Shown here piece after piece: positions 48,136 to 59,571 of a stretch of DNA of 64,000 bases. The DNA lies in the NCBI GenBank assembly GCA_963995525.1, contig OZ023206.1:71187295-71251294 (forward strand), read 5' to 3'. The stretch comes from Escarpia spicata (taxonomy: Eukaryota; Annelida; Polychaeta; Sabellida; Siboglinidae). Each line of letters starts with the position of its first letter. The stretch's first letter is position 1. Made by a program: the position numbers and the translations under genes. The notes below the pieces were generated by a model. That model made no database searches and was not told the DNA's origin. It was given only the letters and a program-made list of their open reading frames with translations.

Positions 48136-48682
48136 GTTGTACGACGGCACGCGTGTGTTGTTTTCTAACAAGGCGTAGGCCTGCACTCCGTGAAAAAAGC
48201 CAACGAGGCGTAACCGTTCTAGTGCTTATATTCATATCCGATCATACTTGTTTATGTGCATGTTTACGGTAGTGTAGGTACACAGATACAATTTGTGCGT
48301 ACGGATGTGTGTCTTTGCGTGCGCGTGCGCGTGCGTGCGCGCGTGCGTGTGGTTGTATATCGGGTTGCCAGTTGTTCTTAAAATGTCTCGTCCGACTTGG
48401 CAACGTTCTTCTGATACGTGTCTTAGCCGACAAGTGCGCCGTACCCACTTGTGGTCACACTTGAACCTTTCCTACTCTAACTGGTCACCTTATTACGTGG
48501 CCGTGAGAGTCATCCAAGTTGACTACGACGTATGAGACTGACCCCGACTGGCCGCCACTGCATTGTTGACGTGGGTGAACAATACTGCAGTGGTCATCCA
48601 TCAGGTGTCCGTCCGACTTGGACATTGGCTTGACCACGCTTGACGCATATATGTATAATATTATATGGATTGCATATATGTA

Positions 48683-48714
<32 letters not shown>

Positions 48715-48872
48715 CGACGTGAACAACTGTGCTTGGAGTTTGATCATCTCAAAGACTCCCCAGAGCGCTACAATCGGCACTGGACGTGGTCATCATGAAA
48801 TTGGGGCGTTGTCTCATGACAGTTCGGTTATGGCCCATTGACGTCAACAACATACTTGTGACTGGCCAGTGT
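48136..48872. other. non-coding stretch with simple repeats
   Basis: (GCGT)n-like run at 48314-48350 and TA/TATG repeat at 48645-48712. CCACTGCATTGTT at 48553 and AACAATACTGCAGTGG at 48579 form a short stem. Confidence 0.55.
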
Positions 48873-48995
48873 TATCCTAGGAAGCCAAGGCTGTCTGCCA
48901 TGCAAAACTAGTCCTGGCAGATCTCCTGCGCAAAGTGCGGAAGTTAGCTGAGTCAAACTAGTAATTACTACGCCAGTCGCGACTGCGTCACCCGT
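48873..48995 (-). mobile_element. MITE copy C, truncated by the assembly gap
   Basis: On -, it matches the right part of MITE copies A and B (GACGCAGTCGCGACTGGCG, TTTGACTCAG, GGAGATCTGCCAGG, TTTTGCATGGCA). The terminal repeat reads TATCCTAGGAAGCCAAGGCT. About 330 bp of body would lie in or beyond the gap. Confidence 0.8.
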
Positions 48996-49195
48996 NNNNN
49001 NNNNNNNNNNNNNNNNNNNNNNNNNNNNNNNNNNNNNNNNNNNNNNNNNNNNNNNNNNNNNNNNNNNNNNNNNNNNNNNNNNNNNNNNNNNNNNNNNNNN
49101 NNNNNNNNNNNNNNNNNNNNNNNNNNNNNNNNNNNNNNNNNNNNNNNNNNNNNNNNNNNNNNNNNNNNNNNNNNNNNNNNNNNNNNNNNNNNNNN
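48996..49195. other. assembly gap (200 N)
   Basis: Exactly 200 N, probably a placeholder length. It falls inside MITE copy C. Confidence 1.
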
Positions 49196-49533
49196 AAACA
49201 CTTAATTATAAGCCTTGTCGCGACCTACTTCTGCATCTGTTTCTATTCGTTCTCTTACTGCACCGAGCGTGTTAGCCGCGCATGCGCAGGTTGAAGGTAT
49301 TAGATGTGGCTGCACTGAGCTGTAAACCTGTCAATGATGACGTTTTGAATAGCCGTTTCTGACCAATTATCCCATTCCGTAATAGTACATATAAAAGAGA
49401 GTTCTTGTCATTATCACGACGTCCCGATGGTAGAAACAGATACTTAGACTCCTCGGTGGTCGGACAGCTTGGCCAGGAAGGAACACTATAGGGGCCTATA
49501 AACGTTTTAAGACTTGTGATCGTAGACATTAGA
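49196..49533. other. non-coding stretch
   Basis: Nothing recognised. The missing half of MITE copy C is not seen here. Confidence 0.45.
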
Positions 49534-50166
49534 GTCATGATCAACAACGAGTGCAGCACACTCGGCAACTGGTCATGATCACCAACGAGTGCAGCTCACT
49601 CGGCAACTGGTCACGATCACCAACGAGTGCAGCACACTCGGCAACTGGTCATGATCACCAACGAGTGCAGCTCACTCGGCAACTGGTCATGATCACCAAC
49701 GAGTGCAGCTCACTCGGCAACTGGTCACGATCACCAACGAGTGCAGCACACTCGGCAACTGGTCACGATCACCAACGAGTGCAGCACACTCGGCAACTGG
49801 TCACGATCACCAACGAGTGCAGCACACTCGGCAACTGGTCATGATCACCAACGAGTGCAGCACACTCGGCAACTGGTCATGATCACCAACGAGTGCAGCA
49901 CACTCGGCAACTGGTCATGATCACCAACGAGTGCAGCACACTCGGCAACTGGTCATGATCACCAACGAGTGCAGCACACTCGGCAACTGGTCACGATCAC
50001 CAACGAGTGCAGCACACTCGGCAACTGGTCACGATCACCAACGAGTGCAGCACACTCGGCAACTGGTCACGATCACCAACGAGTGCAGCACACTCGGCAA
50101 CTGGTCATGATCACCAACGAGTGCAGCACACTCGGCAACTGGTCACGATCACCAACTGGTCATGAT
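49534..50166 (+). repeat. 38 bp tandem repeat, about 16 copies
   Basis: The unit is TCATGATCACCAACGAGTGC followed by AGCACACTCGGCAACTGG. Variable sites are ATGATC/ACGATC and AGCACA/AGCTCA. Confidence 0.97.
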
Positions 50167-50167
50167 T

Positions 50168-50232
50168 GTTGCTGCCGCTGCCGCCGCCGCCGCCGCCGAT
50201 GCTGCTGCTGCTGCTGAAGATGATGATGATAC
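50168..50232 (+). repeat. trinucleotide tract (GCC/GCT/GAT)n
   Basis: GCTGCC, (GCC)n, GCTGCTGCT and GATGATGAT follow each other directly after the 38 bp array. Confidence 0.9.
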
Positions 50233-50246
50233 TGGAAGATCAGTAT

Positions 50247-51060
50247 GCCAATAGAGAGTGTCTGCAAGCATACCGATCTCCATTCCCTTCCCTCTCCCTA
50301 ACGCGCTGTGCGTACTACGTCATCGCTTGTTGCGTTGATGCGATCGGTTACGTGTCGATCAGATGGGTAAATACGTAACCGGCAGGGTTGATCGGTAAGC
50401 GCAATCCCTATCCATTTACGTTCAAATTATGGATTAATCAAAATAAACAATATGACAGTATTGTACATACAACTGTTTTTGACTGATTAGCCGCCTCATT
50501 TTAATTACTGTTGTGTTTATTGCATCAGAAAAAATTATTTTTAAGACCTGTCTCGGCATGCAATACATACGTACGTCATAACGGTGGGGGCACAAATCCT
50601 GCGTGCAATCGTTTTTGTTGTTTTCACAAAACAACTGATCGACTTCTTCCGTAAGATGTCTGTGTGCTAAATCTATGACACATATTGCGTTAAATTTGTG
50701 CAAATAAACTGTTAGAAAAGTTGTCTTGCGTGAAGTACTTACGAATATAGACAGGCAAATCCAAATCTCGTAAAAGGCGCCTGCGTTAAAAACCATGCAT
50801 CCTATCTTCGCTGTGATGTCCTTTTGTACAGAATTCCAAAATGATTTAGATGCATTATGGTCTGTCCATTTGAGCTTGTGATTAGGACCACATATCCAGC
50901 TGAAAGGGGCATAAATGTACAATACGTTGGCGCGTGAGACGCCGTGATGCAGACACTCCTGACGGTTACGTATCTCAAATAATCGACCCTGATCGCGCAG
51001 CGCCTTGGGGATAGGGAAGGGAGTCGAGTTCGGTATGCTTGCAGACACTCTCTAATGTTT
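50247..51060. mobile_element. candidate 0.8 kb element with about 65 bp inverted ends
   Basis: AGAGAGTGTCTGCAAGCATA at 50252 followed by CCGATCTCCATTCCCTTCCC is matched in inverted orientation by 50990-51054. The interior has no recognised coding. No target duplication was found. Confidence 0.5.
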
Positions 51061-51440
51061 CGTCGGTCGTGTAGAATGACCAGTTTACCTCTGATATCAG
51101 ATCTGTCACGGTCCCGCTGTTTTGTTTTCATGAATTCTCATGAACACGTTGACATAATTGTTCTTACTAGCTTACCCGTGTGACAACAAACCGTGACGCA
51201 CCCCGGAGAATGACTGACCACTCAATTTATCCTATGACAATCAATTGTAAATACCTCTAAATAACTGTAGTTGTCTTTTCTTTTTTAAATCGCCAATTGA
51301 TAAATTAGAGGCCAATGGTCGGAGGACGGGAATGGGCGTATAAAGAAACGAGTCGACATCAGCGCCTCGGAGAGGGTACACTTACTGGACTCAAACGTTA
51401 GCATGTTGATAGTATAGGCTAGTATTAACACTCGATTTGC
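51061..51440. other. non-coding stretch
   Basis: Nothing recognised. Confidence 0.4.
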
Positions 51441-51690
51441 CTATGGTGTTACATGCCGTCTGTACTTCCCATTCCGTGTTCCTGATGGTGTCCCCCATAT
51501 CCAGGTGGGAGCTGACAGCGTCGAGCATACTTTGTGTCTGTCTGGATTAGTGGACCAGTGTCTGTTGGTATTGATTACATGGCACTGTGACGGATTGAAA
51601 TGCATTTGCCATTTAGCTCCCCATGTGCTGATGACGCCGAGTTCTCTCTGCAGTGTGTCTGAGCGTGGTGTAATACAGTAGAACCTGTCT
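51441..51690 (-). mobile_element. decayed LINE reverse-transcriptase fragment
   Basis: On - the frame reads LQRELGVISTWGAKWQMHFN followed by PSQCHVI, the 'LQ.DL..L..W...WQM.FNP.KC.V' block just after the FADD motif in jockey/L2-type reverse transcriptases. The frame shifts soon after, so it is a relic. Confidence 0.7.
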
Positions 51691-51882
51691 TGGGCGGTCA
51701 TCTCTTCTGCACAGCCAGCGCGGTAACTCAAGACATATGGTCTCCCACGGCGGACTGCCGGTACAATCAATGGCTTATCGGTTCTTATATTAACTAACCC
51801 TTTTGTCTTGACACGCCTCTGAGCTTCGATTCCGAAGATTTAGGCGCAACAGAAGTTACCTTATTAATATTAGTATTAAGGT

Positions 51883-52035
51883 AAACCACGGGACTTCGCC
51901 AAAGTGACCTAAATGTCGAGGTGACCGCATTAGCAGGACAAATTTCCTAGACTCTACTGTTAAGGAAATAATTTGGACTGTACAGAGATGATCATAATTG
52001 CGTTGTGGCTGTATTGTCGAGGTGACCGTAAATGA
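51883..52035. repeat. dispersed repeat, DNA-transposon-end-like (copy 2)
   Basis: Related to 6815-6975: AAAGTGACCTAAATGTCGAG, GGACAAATTTCCTA, CTGTTAAGGAAAT, TTGGACTGT in the same order. Confidence 0.45.
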
Positions 52036-52701
52036 GAGTAACGGCTGTACTCGATAGCGCGGCACTGTGATTTGTGAACAAGTCTTCTTGTTGTTGTTTC
52101 TCGAGTAGCCGCCACGCTGTCCAGTGTGTGGTAGCTGTATAATATCGCTTAACTAGGTCATATTCGTCGAGTTTGAGCTGTCGGCGTGTACTGGTCGCCG
52201 GTAACTAAGCGACCACTTAACCAGTTAATGTGGTCGATGGTCGCTCATTGCAGGTTTCTTACTTTATTAACTACCAGTGTTGTTCGCTCAAGAAGGTTGG
52301 ACGCCCCAGAGAGGTTATAATGTAATCAACTGAGGGACAATCGTCTGAAAGTAATCGGGTGGGTGATGATAACGCGTCCGGACGATCATTAATGTAAAGT
52401 AAGACCAACATTGGTCCTAAATTATCTCCTAATAATAATATGTTCCCTGCGGAACTGCGGAACTGCGGAACTGCGGAATCATCTGGAAGTTAAGATGAAG
52501 GTTGGCCTTCGAACGCCATTCTCTGGGTTTTTGTTCAATGCAACTTTCGCAGACGCGAGGTCGAATACACGAGCGACTAATTGTCAAATTGTTCGACCGA
52601 CACGACGTCGCGGTGCAATAATCGGTTGTGTAAACACCCTCCCTAAGGTCAGTGGGAGCAATTTATAGTTACGATTGTTACGATGGAATAGGGGTTGGAC
52701 T
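52036..52701. other. non-coding stretch
   Basis: It contains (GCGGAACT)n, four short copies near 52449-52478. No gene is recognised. Confidence 0.5.
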
Positions 52702-53161
52702 CATCCTCGCGCGCCAGGGGTCGCTGCTGCTGATTATGTCAGTGTCAGCCAGCAGTACTCCCTGCTGATCGCTTTGCGAAACTCTGAATTTAAGCTCAGC
52801 CTATGAAATCGCTCACTAGTTCAGTGGTTGGCGGCAGGTCAAATGGTCATAATAAAACTCATTTCACCCAACCGTGGCTCATGTTACATGCAATGTTTAG
52901 GAAGTAGAAGCAATTATTCGAATACACAATACCGCTCAGCTGCTCGTGCTAATGGGCGAACGGGTCATTTATTATATATTGAGATTCCCAGAAGTCGTTT
53001 ATCTGTCTTCAAATGGGGCGGGTATTTCCGCTGTTCTCACGGGTAACGCAGTCGTGACTGGCGAAGTCAATTACTAGTTTGACTCAGATAACTTCCGCAC
53101 TTCGCGTAGGGGATCTGCCAGGGCTAGTTTTGCATGGTAAACAGCCCTGGTTTGCGAGGAT
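52702..53161 (+). mobile_element. MITE copy B
   Basis: 460 bp, same family and orientation as copy A. It starts CATCCTCGCGCGCCAGGG and ends GTTTGCGAGGATG. Flanks GTTGGACT and ACTGGACT share TGGACT, an imperfect 8 bp target duplication. Compared with copy A it has an extra segment near 52741-52766 (GTGTCAGCCAGCAGTACTCC). Confidence 0.8.
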
Positions 53162-54164
53162 GACTGGACTCAATTTGGCCAACAACTGGTCGCAGACTGT
53201 AGCATCTTAAAGATTAGTGTAGTGTCGCCTGGTATTTAAAGCGACACAGTTTATTCCTCAATTTGTATTCCCAATAATCCTACTGAAATATAGTAAATAT
53301 GTTGAAAGCATAGGCCAACATTCCATCAAATTGCGTTTATTATGCCAAAGCCCGAAACAATGCTTGCAATTTGAGTGTGCCGCTGCGAAACATTCAATTT
53401 GTAAACAAAACATTCAACGTTTATTACCATAACCAATATTATTATTACTAATAGTATTAGTATTATATATTACCACTAACGGCCTGAGACTGTGATTCAT
53501 GGGAACATACTAGGTTGCTTTAACGGAAACAAGATCTGAAATATGTAATCGATGTATGACGTCATGGTGAGGTATCGGTTCGGTGGTCAGCCGCGTGACT
53601 GGTTCTACATGGTCTGCCAAAGCTGCAGGAACAGGAAACAAGCCGATAAAAGGCGAAACATCAAAGTAGCGAGAAACAATTGAATCAATAGTCTATGACA
53701 GATAGAGGTAACATCGACATATCGATTCTCGCTGTTGTTAATAGCATACGAAATTGCCACACGTGATGCCTGTTATCCCACAGAGTATGTCCAGTCTGTT
53801 GTAAGATCCTCAAAATACTGGACGTAGTCGACTATCTCTGATTAGTGTGTTTTATTTCGTCCACTAGGATGCATTGACACAGATGCGTTATTAGAAAGAT
53901 TCTCCACATGGTTTGTGATTTTTTAACCAGGAACAATGTTAGCCCATTTGTTCATGCGTCGCAAAAGCGGACAAACCGCGGCTAGTGTATAAATCCTACG
54001 TGACACCTACATGTGCAGAATTCAGATTGAATGGGTAACGCCATGGAGAATCCAATTAAACGACTCCCCCCTCTCTCTCTCTCTCGCAGTTAATGTAACA
54101 TGCAATGGTTGACAAGTTCGCATCCCGATTCGACGGTGGAATCCTGAATGTCTTAAATGTGTGT
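53162..54164. other. 1 kb without recognised gene
   Basis: Nothing recognised apart from AT-rich runs near 53430-53475 and a CT run at 54068-54086. Confidence 0.4.
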
Positions 54165-54178
54165 CTGCGCGCGCGCGG

Positions 54179-54234
<56 letters not shown>

Positions 54235-54235
54235 A
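54165..54235 (+). repeat. (GCGT)n microsatellite
   Basis: (CG)n followed by about 13 units of GTGC. ORFs with repeated RACV or ARTH across it are artefacts. Confidence 0.95.
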
Positions 54236-55076
54236 CGGGTGTGTGTCCGAGCGAGCACACAGTAAACGAAAACCCCAGGACCCCGATGTCGTCCTCGATT
54301 GTCGTGGCCCACTCGTGCATTTGGTCCGTAAACCTGTTAGGGAGGTATGTCGACCTAAGTCAGTTGCACGTAGTTGGGCGTCCCCGCGGGACGGACATGA
54401 CTGCTGAGCGTCACCCAACTCTGCCGGTCGTGTCCTGAGGCTGACGATCGCGCTGCGTGAAATATTCTTCTAGGGAACAGTTCTGTGACGTCACCGTCAC
54501 CGAGCGTCATGAGAAACGTCGTGATGGAACGAGATGGAACGGCGCACGGGCCACCAGTCTAGCGGGCGGGCAGTGATACTGACGGGAACGTTGTTTCATC
54601 CAACGCCCGTCTCCGGCAGACCGGAGACAAATTGTCGGTTGTGATGACGTCTTTGATTTGAACGACTAACATCGATTGGCTAGATTGAACATGTGTTCAC
54701 GAGGACAGCTGAAACGTCGCCAAGGGGGTGGGAGGGTGGATCTAGTCAGTGCAGTGGGAGGTTGGCTCAAAATAGGTGACAGTTGGAAAGTGGAATTGGT
54801 GGGGTGGGAGGTGGACTCTCAAACGTGGTGGGAGGTTGGTTCGTAAACAGGTGGGATATGAGATATTGATACGCCTGACACGAGGGTGCAACAGCGACAC
54901 AACTGTCTGATTTCTGACGGATTCGTTATTTAATTTCTATTGTATAATGTAAAATACAAACTGGCCGAAAAGTGTGGACTTCGTGTTTCGTTGTGACGTG
55001 TCCTGGTACACTGATGGTCTAGTTTAATCTCTATGACCCGATAGGGCGACTTTCTGAACCACTCGCTCGCTCGTGC
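54236..55076. other. non-coding stretch with a degenerate GGTGGGAGG repeat
   Basis: GTGGGAGG followed by TTGG or TGGA recurs three or four times between 54725 and 54835. No gene is recognised. Confidence 0.5.
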
Positions 55077-56018
55077 GCTCTGTCTGTTTACGTTCTATAT
55101 AATGATGCATAATATTATATATATATCATCAAAAATAAATAAGCGAGCGAAAAATGAACAATTCAGAACACGTCCAAAACATGAAATTCTACGGTCGCTA
55201 GCACCCTCACGGCTCGTCCTGTCCCGACGATCTTGGTATCATTTGAAAGGATGCACTTTTGTTATTCTAGCGTCATCTAGATTTGTCACGGTAACCGTTC
55301 AAAGAACACCGATAAACGGACCTACAATCACGCCGTTTTCGGTGTTCTGTACGGTTCAGAACGATGTTGGCGGCGGGTTCTAAGTACACTAATCTTCCGA
55401 TTGCGTCGCTGTTTTCCTAATTTGCATAGGTTCAGACATGCGCACTTCACCATTTCTTGATTTCATGTTATAAGCTCCACCCACTTTTAAACCGCGGCGA
55501 AATTGATGTGCTTTGATCGCAGCGAAACCGATATATCTCTACATCGGCGTGACGTCATAATAACGTACGCCACCCAACGGGTCTAAATTCGTTGCGTTGG
55601 TTGGCTGATATACGTGATTGTGACGTCACTCCTACTTCGCGTATGTCATTTTAGCAGCCGTTTGAAAGTGGGTGGAGCTTATACCATGAAATCAGATAGT
55701 GGTGCCTCAATCGGTAGTTTGGTGAACTGTGTCGACGAAACAACATCGTTCGCAGTGTCTAAGACACCGGAACGGGCCTGGTTGTAGGTCCGTTTTTAGT
55801 TAATTTTAGGAATGATTATCAGGAAACCATTTATATGTTTGAATAGCAGAAAGCTTAAACTTTCAAACGACATCAATATTGTTGGGATCCGGCGAACCGT
55901 AATGGTACTAGCAGTTGTTTAAAAGGCGTTTTTGGAACGTGTTTGAGAGTTGTTCATTTTTCGCTCGCTTATCTATTTTTGATATCATATATATATATAA
56001 AACGTAAACAGACAGAAC
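55077..56018. mobile_element. foldback element of about 940 bp, imperfect arms meeting in the centre
   Basis: Left end CTCTGTCTGTTTACGTTCTA is mirrored by the right end (TTCTGTCTGTTTACGTTTTA on -). Inside, both arms read AATAAGCGAGCGAAAAATGA (left) or AGATAAGCGAGCGAAAAATG (right), then ACGGACCTACAA, ATAAGCTCCACCCACTTT and GTGACGTCA. The arms meet near 55585, so the whole unit is one palindrome with diverged halves. Confidence 0.8.
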
Positions 56019-56059
56019 GACGTCTTAAACCTAGATCAAGTACAACTACTATGGTCCAG

Positions 56060-56490
56060 TACTTAGCGGTTTGCTTACGTCACAATCAAATGTTGTGCGT
56101 GACCTCCGTCAAGGTTTGTTTTTGCCACCGATGTTAATAACGGTTGTATACGTGGATTACATTATTCTTGCTGCATGACAGCTCATAAATCAAACATTAG
56201 TGTATACATTCGACACAGTAAATATACGACGGAATGCACGAACGCATCACGTGTTCGGCATCCATTTTTGATCGCCTGGCGGAGTTTTTGCTAGGCAACA
56301 AGTCACGTGATGGGTAGGTCAATTGGTGTATCTAGTACGGCGTGGTTTGTGTACGTCACAATCGAAATTATACGCGTGACCACCGTCAAGCCCTTTTGAC
56401 GTGTTTGGCGTCCAATTTTTGATGGCTTAATGGAACTTTTGCTAGGCAACAGGTCACGTGATGGATAGTTCAACTGGTGATAGTTTTGTA
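56060..56490 (+). repeat. dispersed repeat with internal duplication
   Basis: TACGTCACAATCAAA at 56077 recurs as TACGTCACAATCGAA at 56353, each followed by CCGTCAAG. The block ending TTTTTGCTAGGCAACAAGTC at 56285 recurs at 56438. An inverted relative is at 31315-31405. Confidence 0.7.
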
Positions 56491-56700
56491 GCACAGTGGC
56501 ATAATTCCCAGAATTAAAGGGCGATCGTATGAATTCGCCAATTTCCCCAAAAAACACAACATGTATGTATAGAGGGTCAATATAATGTATGAGTTATAGC
56601 TTCACAAACACACATACACACGCATACGTACACGTAAGTGCCTGTCGTTCTCTGCAGTTATATATTGCAGGGTGTTGCATTGCAACTGTCAGTGCGCTTC
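56491..56700. other. spacer with a CA-rich tract
   Basis: ACACACATACACACGCATAC near 56606. Nothing else is seen. Confidence 0.45.
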
Positions 56701-56790
56701 GCTAACTTTGAATCATTTTACGTGCATCTCCTCCGTGGTGCTAAGATGCACTTTACTTGGTTTGCGTTCATTCGCTTCATGGGATCACTG
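56701..56790 (+). repeat. dispersed short motif, copy 4 of 5
   Basis: GCTAACTTTGAATCATTTTA followed by CGTGCATCTCCTCCGTGGTG. The following ATTCGCTTCATGGGA also matches the flank of copy 5 (ATTCGCTTCCTTGGA at 59628). Confidence 0.65.
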
Positions 56791-57149
56791 GCCTCAGACA
56801 TACCAATTGGCGAACTATTCCATAAAACACGTAGGGAGTTGTTTAGAGTAATTTACCTTTAATTAAAGTCGACAAACTGAATGGTGAAACAATCTCCAGA
56901 GGGCGCCACCATGGCGTAATGTTCGCTTTACCGGGAAGCGATCGCTACCGGGGAATTATTATTGGCTATATGCAGTGCCGCAATTGGCGACAGTAGAACT
57001 TAAATGCTCAACTGGAACGAGTTTAGAGACAACGTGAAATGAAATATTAAATGTCTTTGAAACTTCGTATACGTAACCTTGATATTCTTGTCAAGTAACG
57101 TGCCAAATATGAAGCCTGTTCATTGCGAACTTGTAACTAAGCTTGCTCA
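56791..57149. other. non-coding stretch
   Basis: GCAATTGGCGACAGTAGAAC at 56981 resembles a block at 41377. No gene is recognised. Confidence 0.4.
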
Positions 57150-57810
57150 AACGTGGTCAATTGCGTGTTATATGCAACCAGCCCATCAGATGTTGTTGAC
57201 ATCACCAGAGGCAGGGCCGCTGAGCTTGCACTATCCTTCAGCACGGCGAGCGGCGGATGTGACCAGTTGTTTCCGACTGTACATGAAATTGCAATTGCGG
57301 AATTTAATATTTTTTGATATCACCATATAGATAATAATTTTATCTACAGGTTTGTCGCTGGATGTACACAGGAACAAGTACACTTTTGAGTTATTGCCGT
57401 TTGAAGATAGCGAATGCTCAACCTTGCATTATATCCGCTAAGCATTCACGATGTTCAAACAACAATAACTTAAAAACTAAAATTAAATCATAGGTACTTC
57501 CGGCGGCAAATTTGTAGATACGACTATTATATTTACTGTGATATCAAAAGTAATAAGTTTGAGTATTCGCAATGTTCAAACGGCAATAACTCAAAAAGTA
57601 AACAAAGTTTATGTGTGCATCCAGCGACACATTTATAGGTAAGATCATTACCTTTACGTTGATATAAACTGATGTTAAAATGCGCGATTGCAGTTTTAGG
57701 TACGGCCTGAAACACCAACCCGCATAGATGCGCGCCATGCTAAATCCTAGCGGTGCTACCTGCGGTGAGTTCACGTCGACTCTAGGTGTTGCAACAAACT
57801 GTGCAGAAAA
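57150..57810. mobile_element. foldback structure with a third internal copy
   Basis: The + strand block at 57160-57430 (CTGTACATGAAATTGCAATT, TTTGTCGCTGGATGTACACA, GAGTTATTGCCGTTTGAA) is mirrored at 57540-57800 (GTACCTAAAACTGCAAT, GTGTCGCTGGATGCACACAT, GAGTTATTGCCGTTTGAAC on -). A further partial minus-oriented copy lies between them at 57440-57540 (TTAAGTTATTGTTGTTTGAAC on -, less well kept). Confidence 0.7.
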
Positions 57811-58011
57811 TGTGCAGAAAAGCACGACCAAAAGGGGCTTTGAACAGAGAGACGGAGTGGGTTAACAAATTATAGTTGAATATCAGGACACTATTTTTAG
57901 AGCATATTTTATTCAAATTGAGAATTAAAAAAATTTCATTTCGCTTAGTTTTTCAGATCAAAATATTGTACTCATCGTCATCAGTCAGTTGGCCTACGTG
58001 TGTTACTCCAT

Positions 58012-58110
58012 GTGTGCGTGTGTGTGTGTGTGTGTTTGTGCGCGCGTGTGTGCGTGCGTGCGTGCGTGCGTGCGTGTGGGCGTGTGCATGTGTGTGTGTG
58101 AGTTCGTAAG
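58012..58110 (+). repeat. (GT)n/(GCGT)n microsatellite
   Basis: GTGT and GTGC runs from 58014 to 58102. Confidence 0.9.
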
Positions 58111-58260
58111 CCAATTGACATTACATTAAATTATATTTATAAACTGCAATATTGACGATTAATTATAGCGCAGTTTCATTAATGACATTTAGATTATGTT
58201 GGACAAATTATTCAGTTATTAATAAAAAAGGGTTCTCACACTTCGCACGTGGCGTTAAGG
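58111..58260. other. AT-rich spacer
   Basis: Nothing recognised. Confidence 0.4.
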
Positions 58261-58738
58261 CAGTAGAGGGAAACTGGCGCGCCGCCTAGCGAATGTAATC
58301 TAATATCAGTATGCCACTTTGTCGCTGGTCGGTGTCGAGTCTTGTACGGCAGTTAGTTTTCTATTGATTGGAGGCGTCGCGCGGGCGCGGTCTGATGCAG
58401 TACCGATGATGTAACGGCACGTGCTACAATTGATGACCGCGCCCACTGATGATAGGTCCACTCACTCGGCCAGCCCACACCTCACCTACGACGTAATGAC
58501 TCGGTAATCGGTCGTAGGATGCTGGCGGGTTTTTACCGCGCGAACTCTTCCAGTTCCACGGCAGTTGGAGAAATGCGGCGGAAGTGATCTGCGGAGTATG
58601 TCTCGCTGTGAATAGTGCGGTTCAGCCGGCAGCTGGTCGCAGCTGGAGTAATGCTTTGTCAGTGTGCGGCCGAGAATGCATCTGGAGTCTATATGCCATT
58701 TTCCTGCGCTTTGCGAAATTGTCATCTATAGCCTACAG
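58261..58738 (+). promoter_or_regulatory. GC-rich stretch ending in a strong splice donor (candidate promoter/first exon)
   Basis: CG-rich sequence in an AT-rich region, ending GCCTACAG/GTAAGC with the cut at 58738/58739. A short open frame (58664-58852) runs over the junction but has no recognised motif. A non-coding first exon of a + strand gene beyond the window is one reading; there is no second exon to prove it. Confidence 0.25.
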
Positions 58739-59282
58739 GTAAGCCGTGATTCCATTTGCAAGCAGACGAGTTTGATGTGCGAAACGATCTCCGCCTGTCT
58801 CGCCAGGTCGTCGTCGTCGTTCTTTGAATACTACATGCCACTGATGAGATGAGAACGTTGTAACAGACATGGACATCGAGTCGTGGTGACGCTGTCTACA
58901 GGTTAATTCAGACAGTGCCTTCGGTTGTTGTTTCGGTGTCGTTGATACGGACGTGTTAGACCCTGTACGACCTTCTGGTCCCGTCTTCCTCTGTGTGGCG
59001 ACTGCTTCCGATGCTGCGGGTCTCATTGTTGACACAGGTCTGGTTATAGCGTCATGATTGTTGACCCATTCAATATGCCTGCTTGCCCACCTTCGTCTCC
59101 CGGCGTTTACCTATTTCTATACTCTATTTTGTCCGCTCTCCACGTCATTCAATAGGGTATTCATTCTTCACGTTTGCCCCATCTTTCATCCCATGGCCCT
59201 CTATTTCCTTGGTTTCTCCCTCTTTCCAAGCTGTCCCGACTTGCTATTCATCCTTATTTTCCCCCACCCGCCCGGGTACTCA
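58739..59282. other. non-coding stretch
   Basis: No gene is recognised. It turns CT-rich towards the 62 bp array. Confidence 0.4.
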
Positions 59283-59536
59283 TTCACCACGACACCATTG
59301 CGTCCTCCTCCACAACCTCTGCCACCTCCATGTCTCTCCTCACCACGACGCCCTGTCCATTGCGTTCTCCTCCACAACCTCTGCCACCTCCATGTCTCTC
59401 CTCACCACGACGCCCTGTCCATTGCGTCCTCCTCCACAACCTCTGCCACCTCCATGTCTCTCCTCACCACGACGTCCTGTCCATTGCGTCCTCCTCCACA
59501 ACCTCTGTCACCTCCATGTCTTTCCTCACCACGTTC
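59283..59536 (+). repeat. 62 bp tandem repeat, about 4 copies
   Basis: The unit is CCATTGCGTCCTCCTCCACA, ACCTCTGCCACCTCCATGTC, then TCTCCTCACCACGACGCCCTGT. Starts are at 59295, 59357, 59419 and 59481. The three overlapping + strand ORFs (His/Leu, Ser/Thr or Pro rich) come from the period being 2 mod 3. Confidence 0.95.
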
Positions 59537-59571
59537 CTCGTCTACGTACGTAATAATTCGCAAATTTTTTA

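Noticed and set aside
48968..49201. ORF made of unknown residues
   Set aside because: It is translation through the N gap.
54022..54438. ORFs with RACV or ARTH repeats
   Set aside because: Translations of (GCGT)n; the same applies near 48300, 58050 and 60780.
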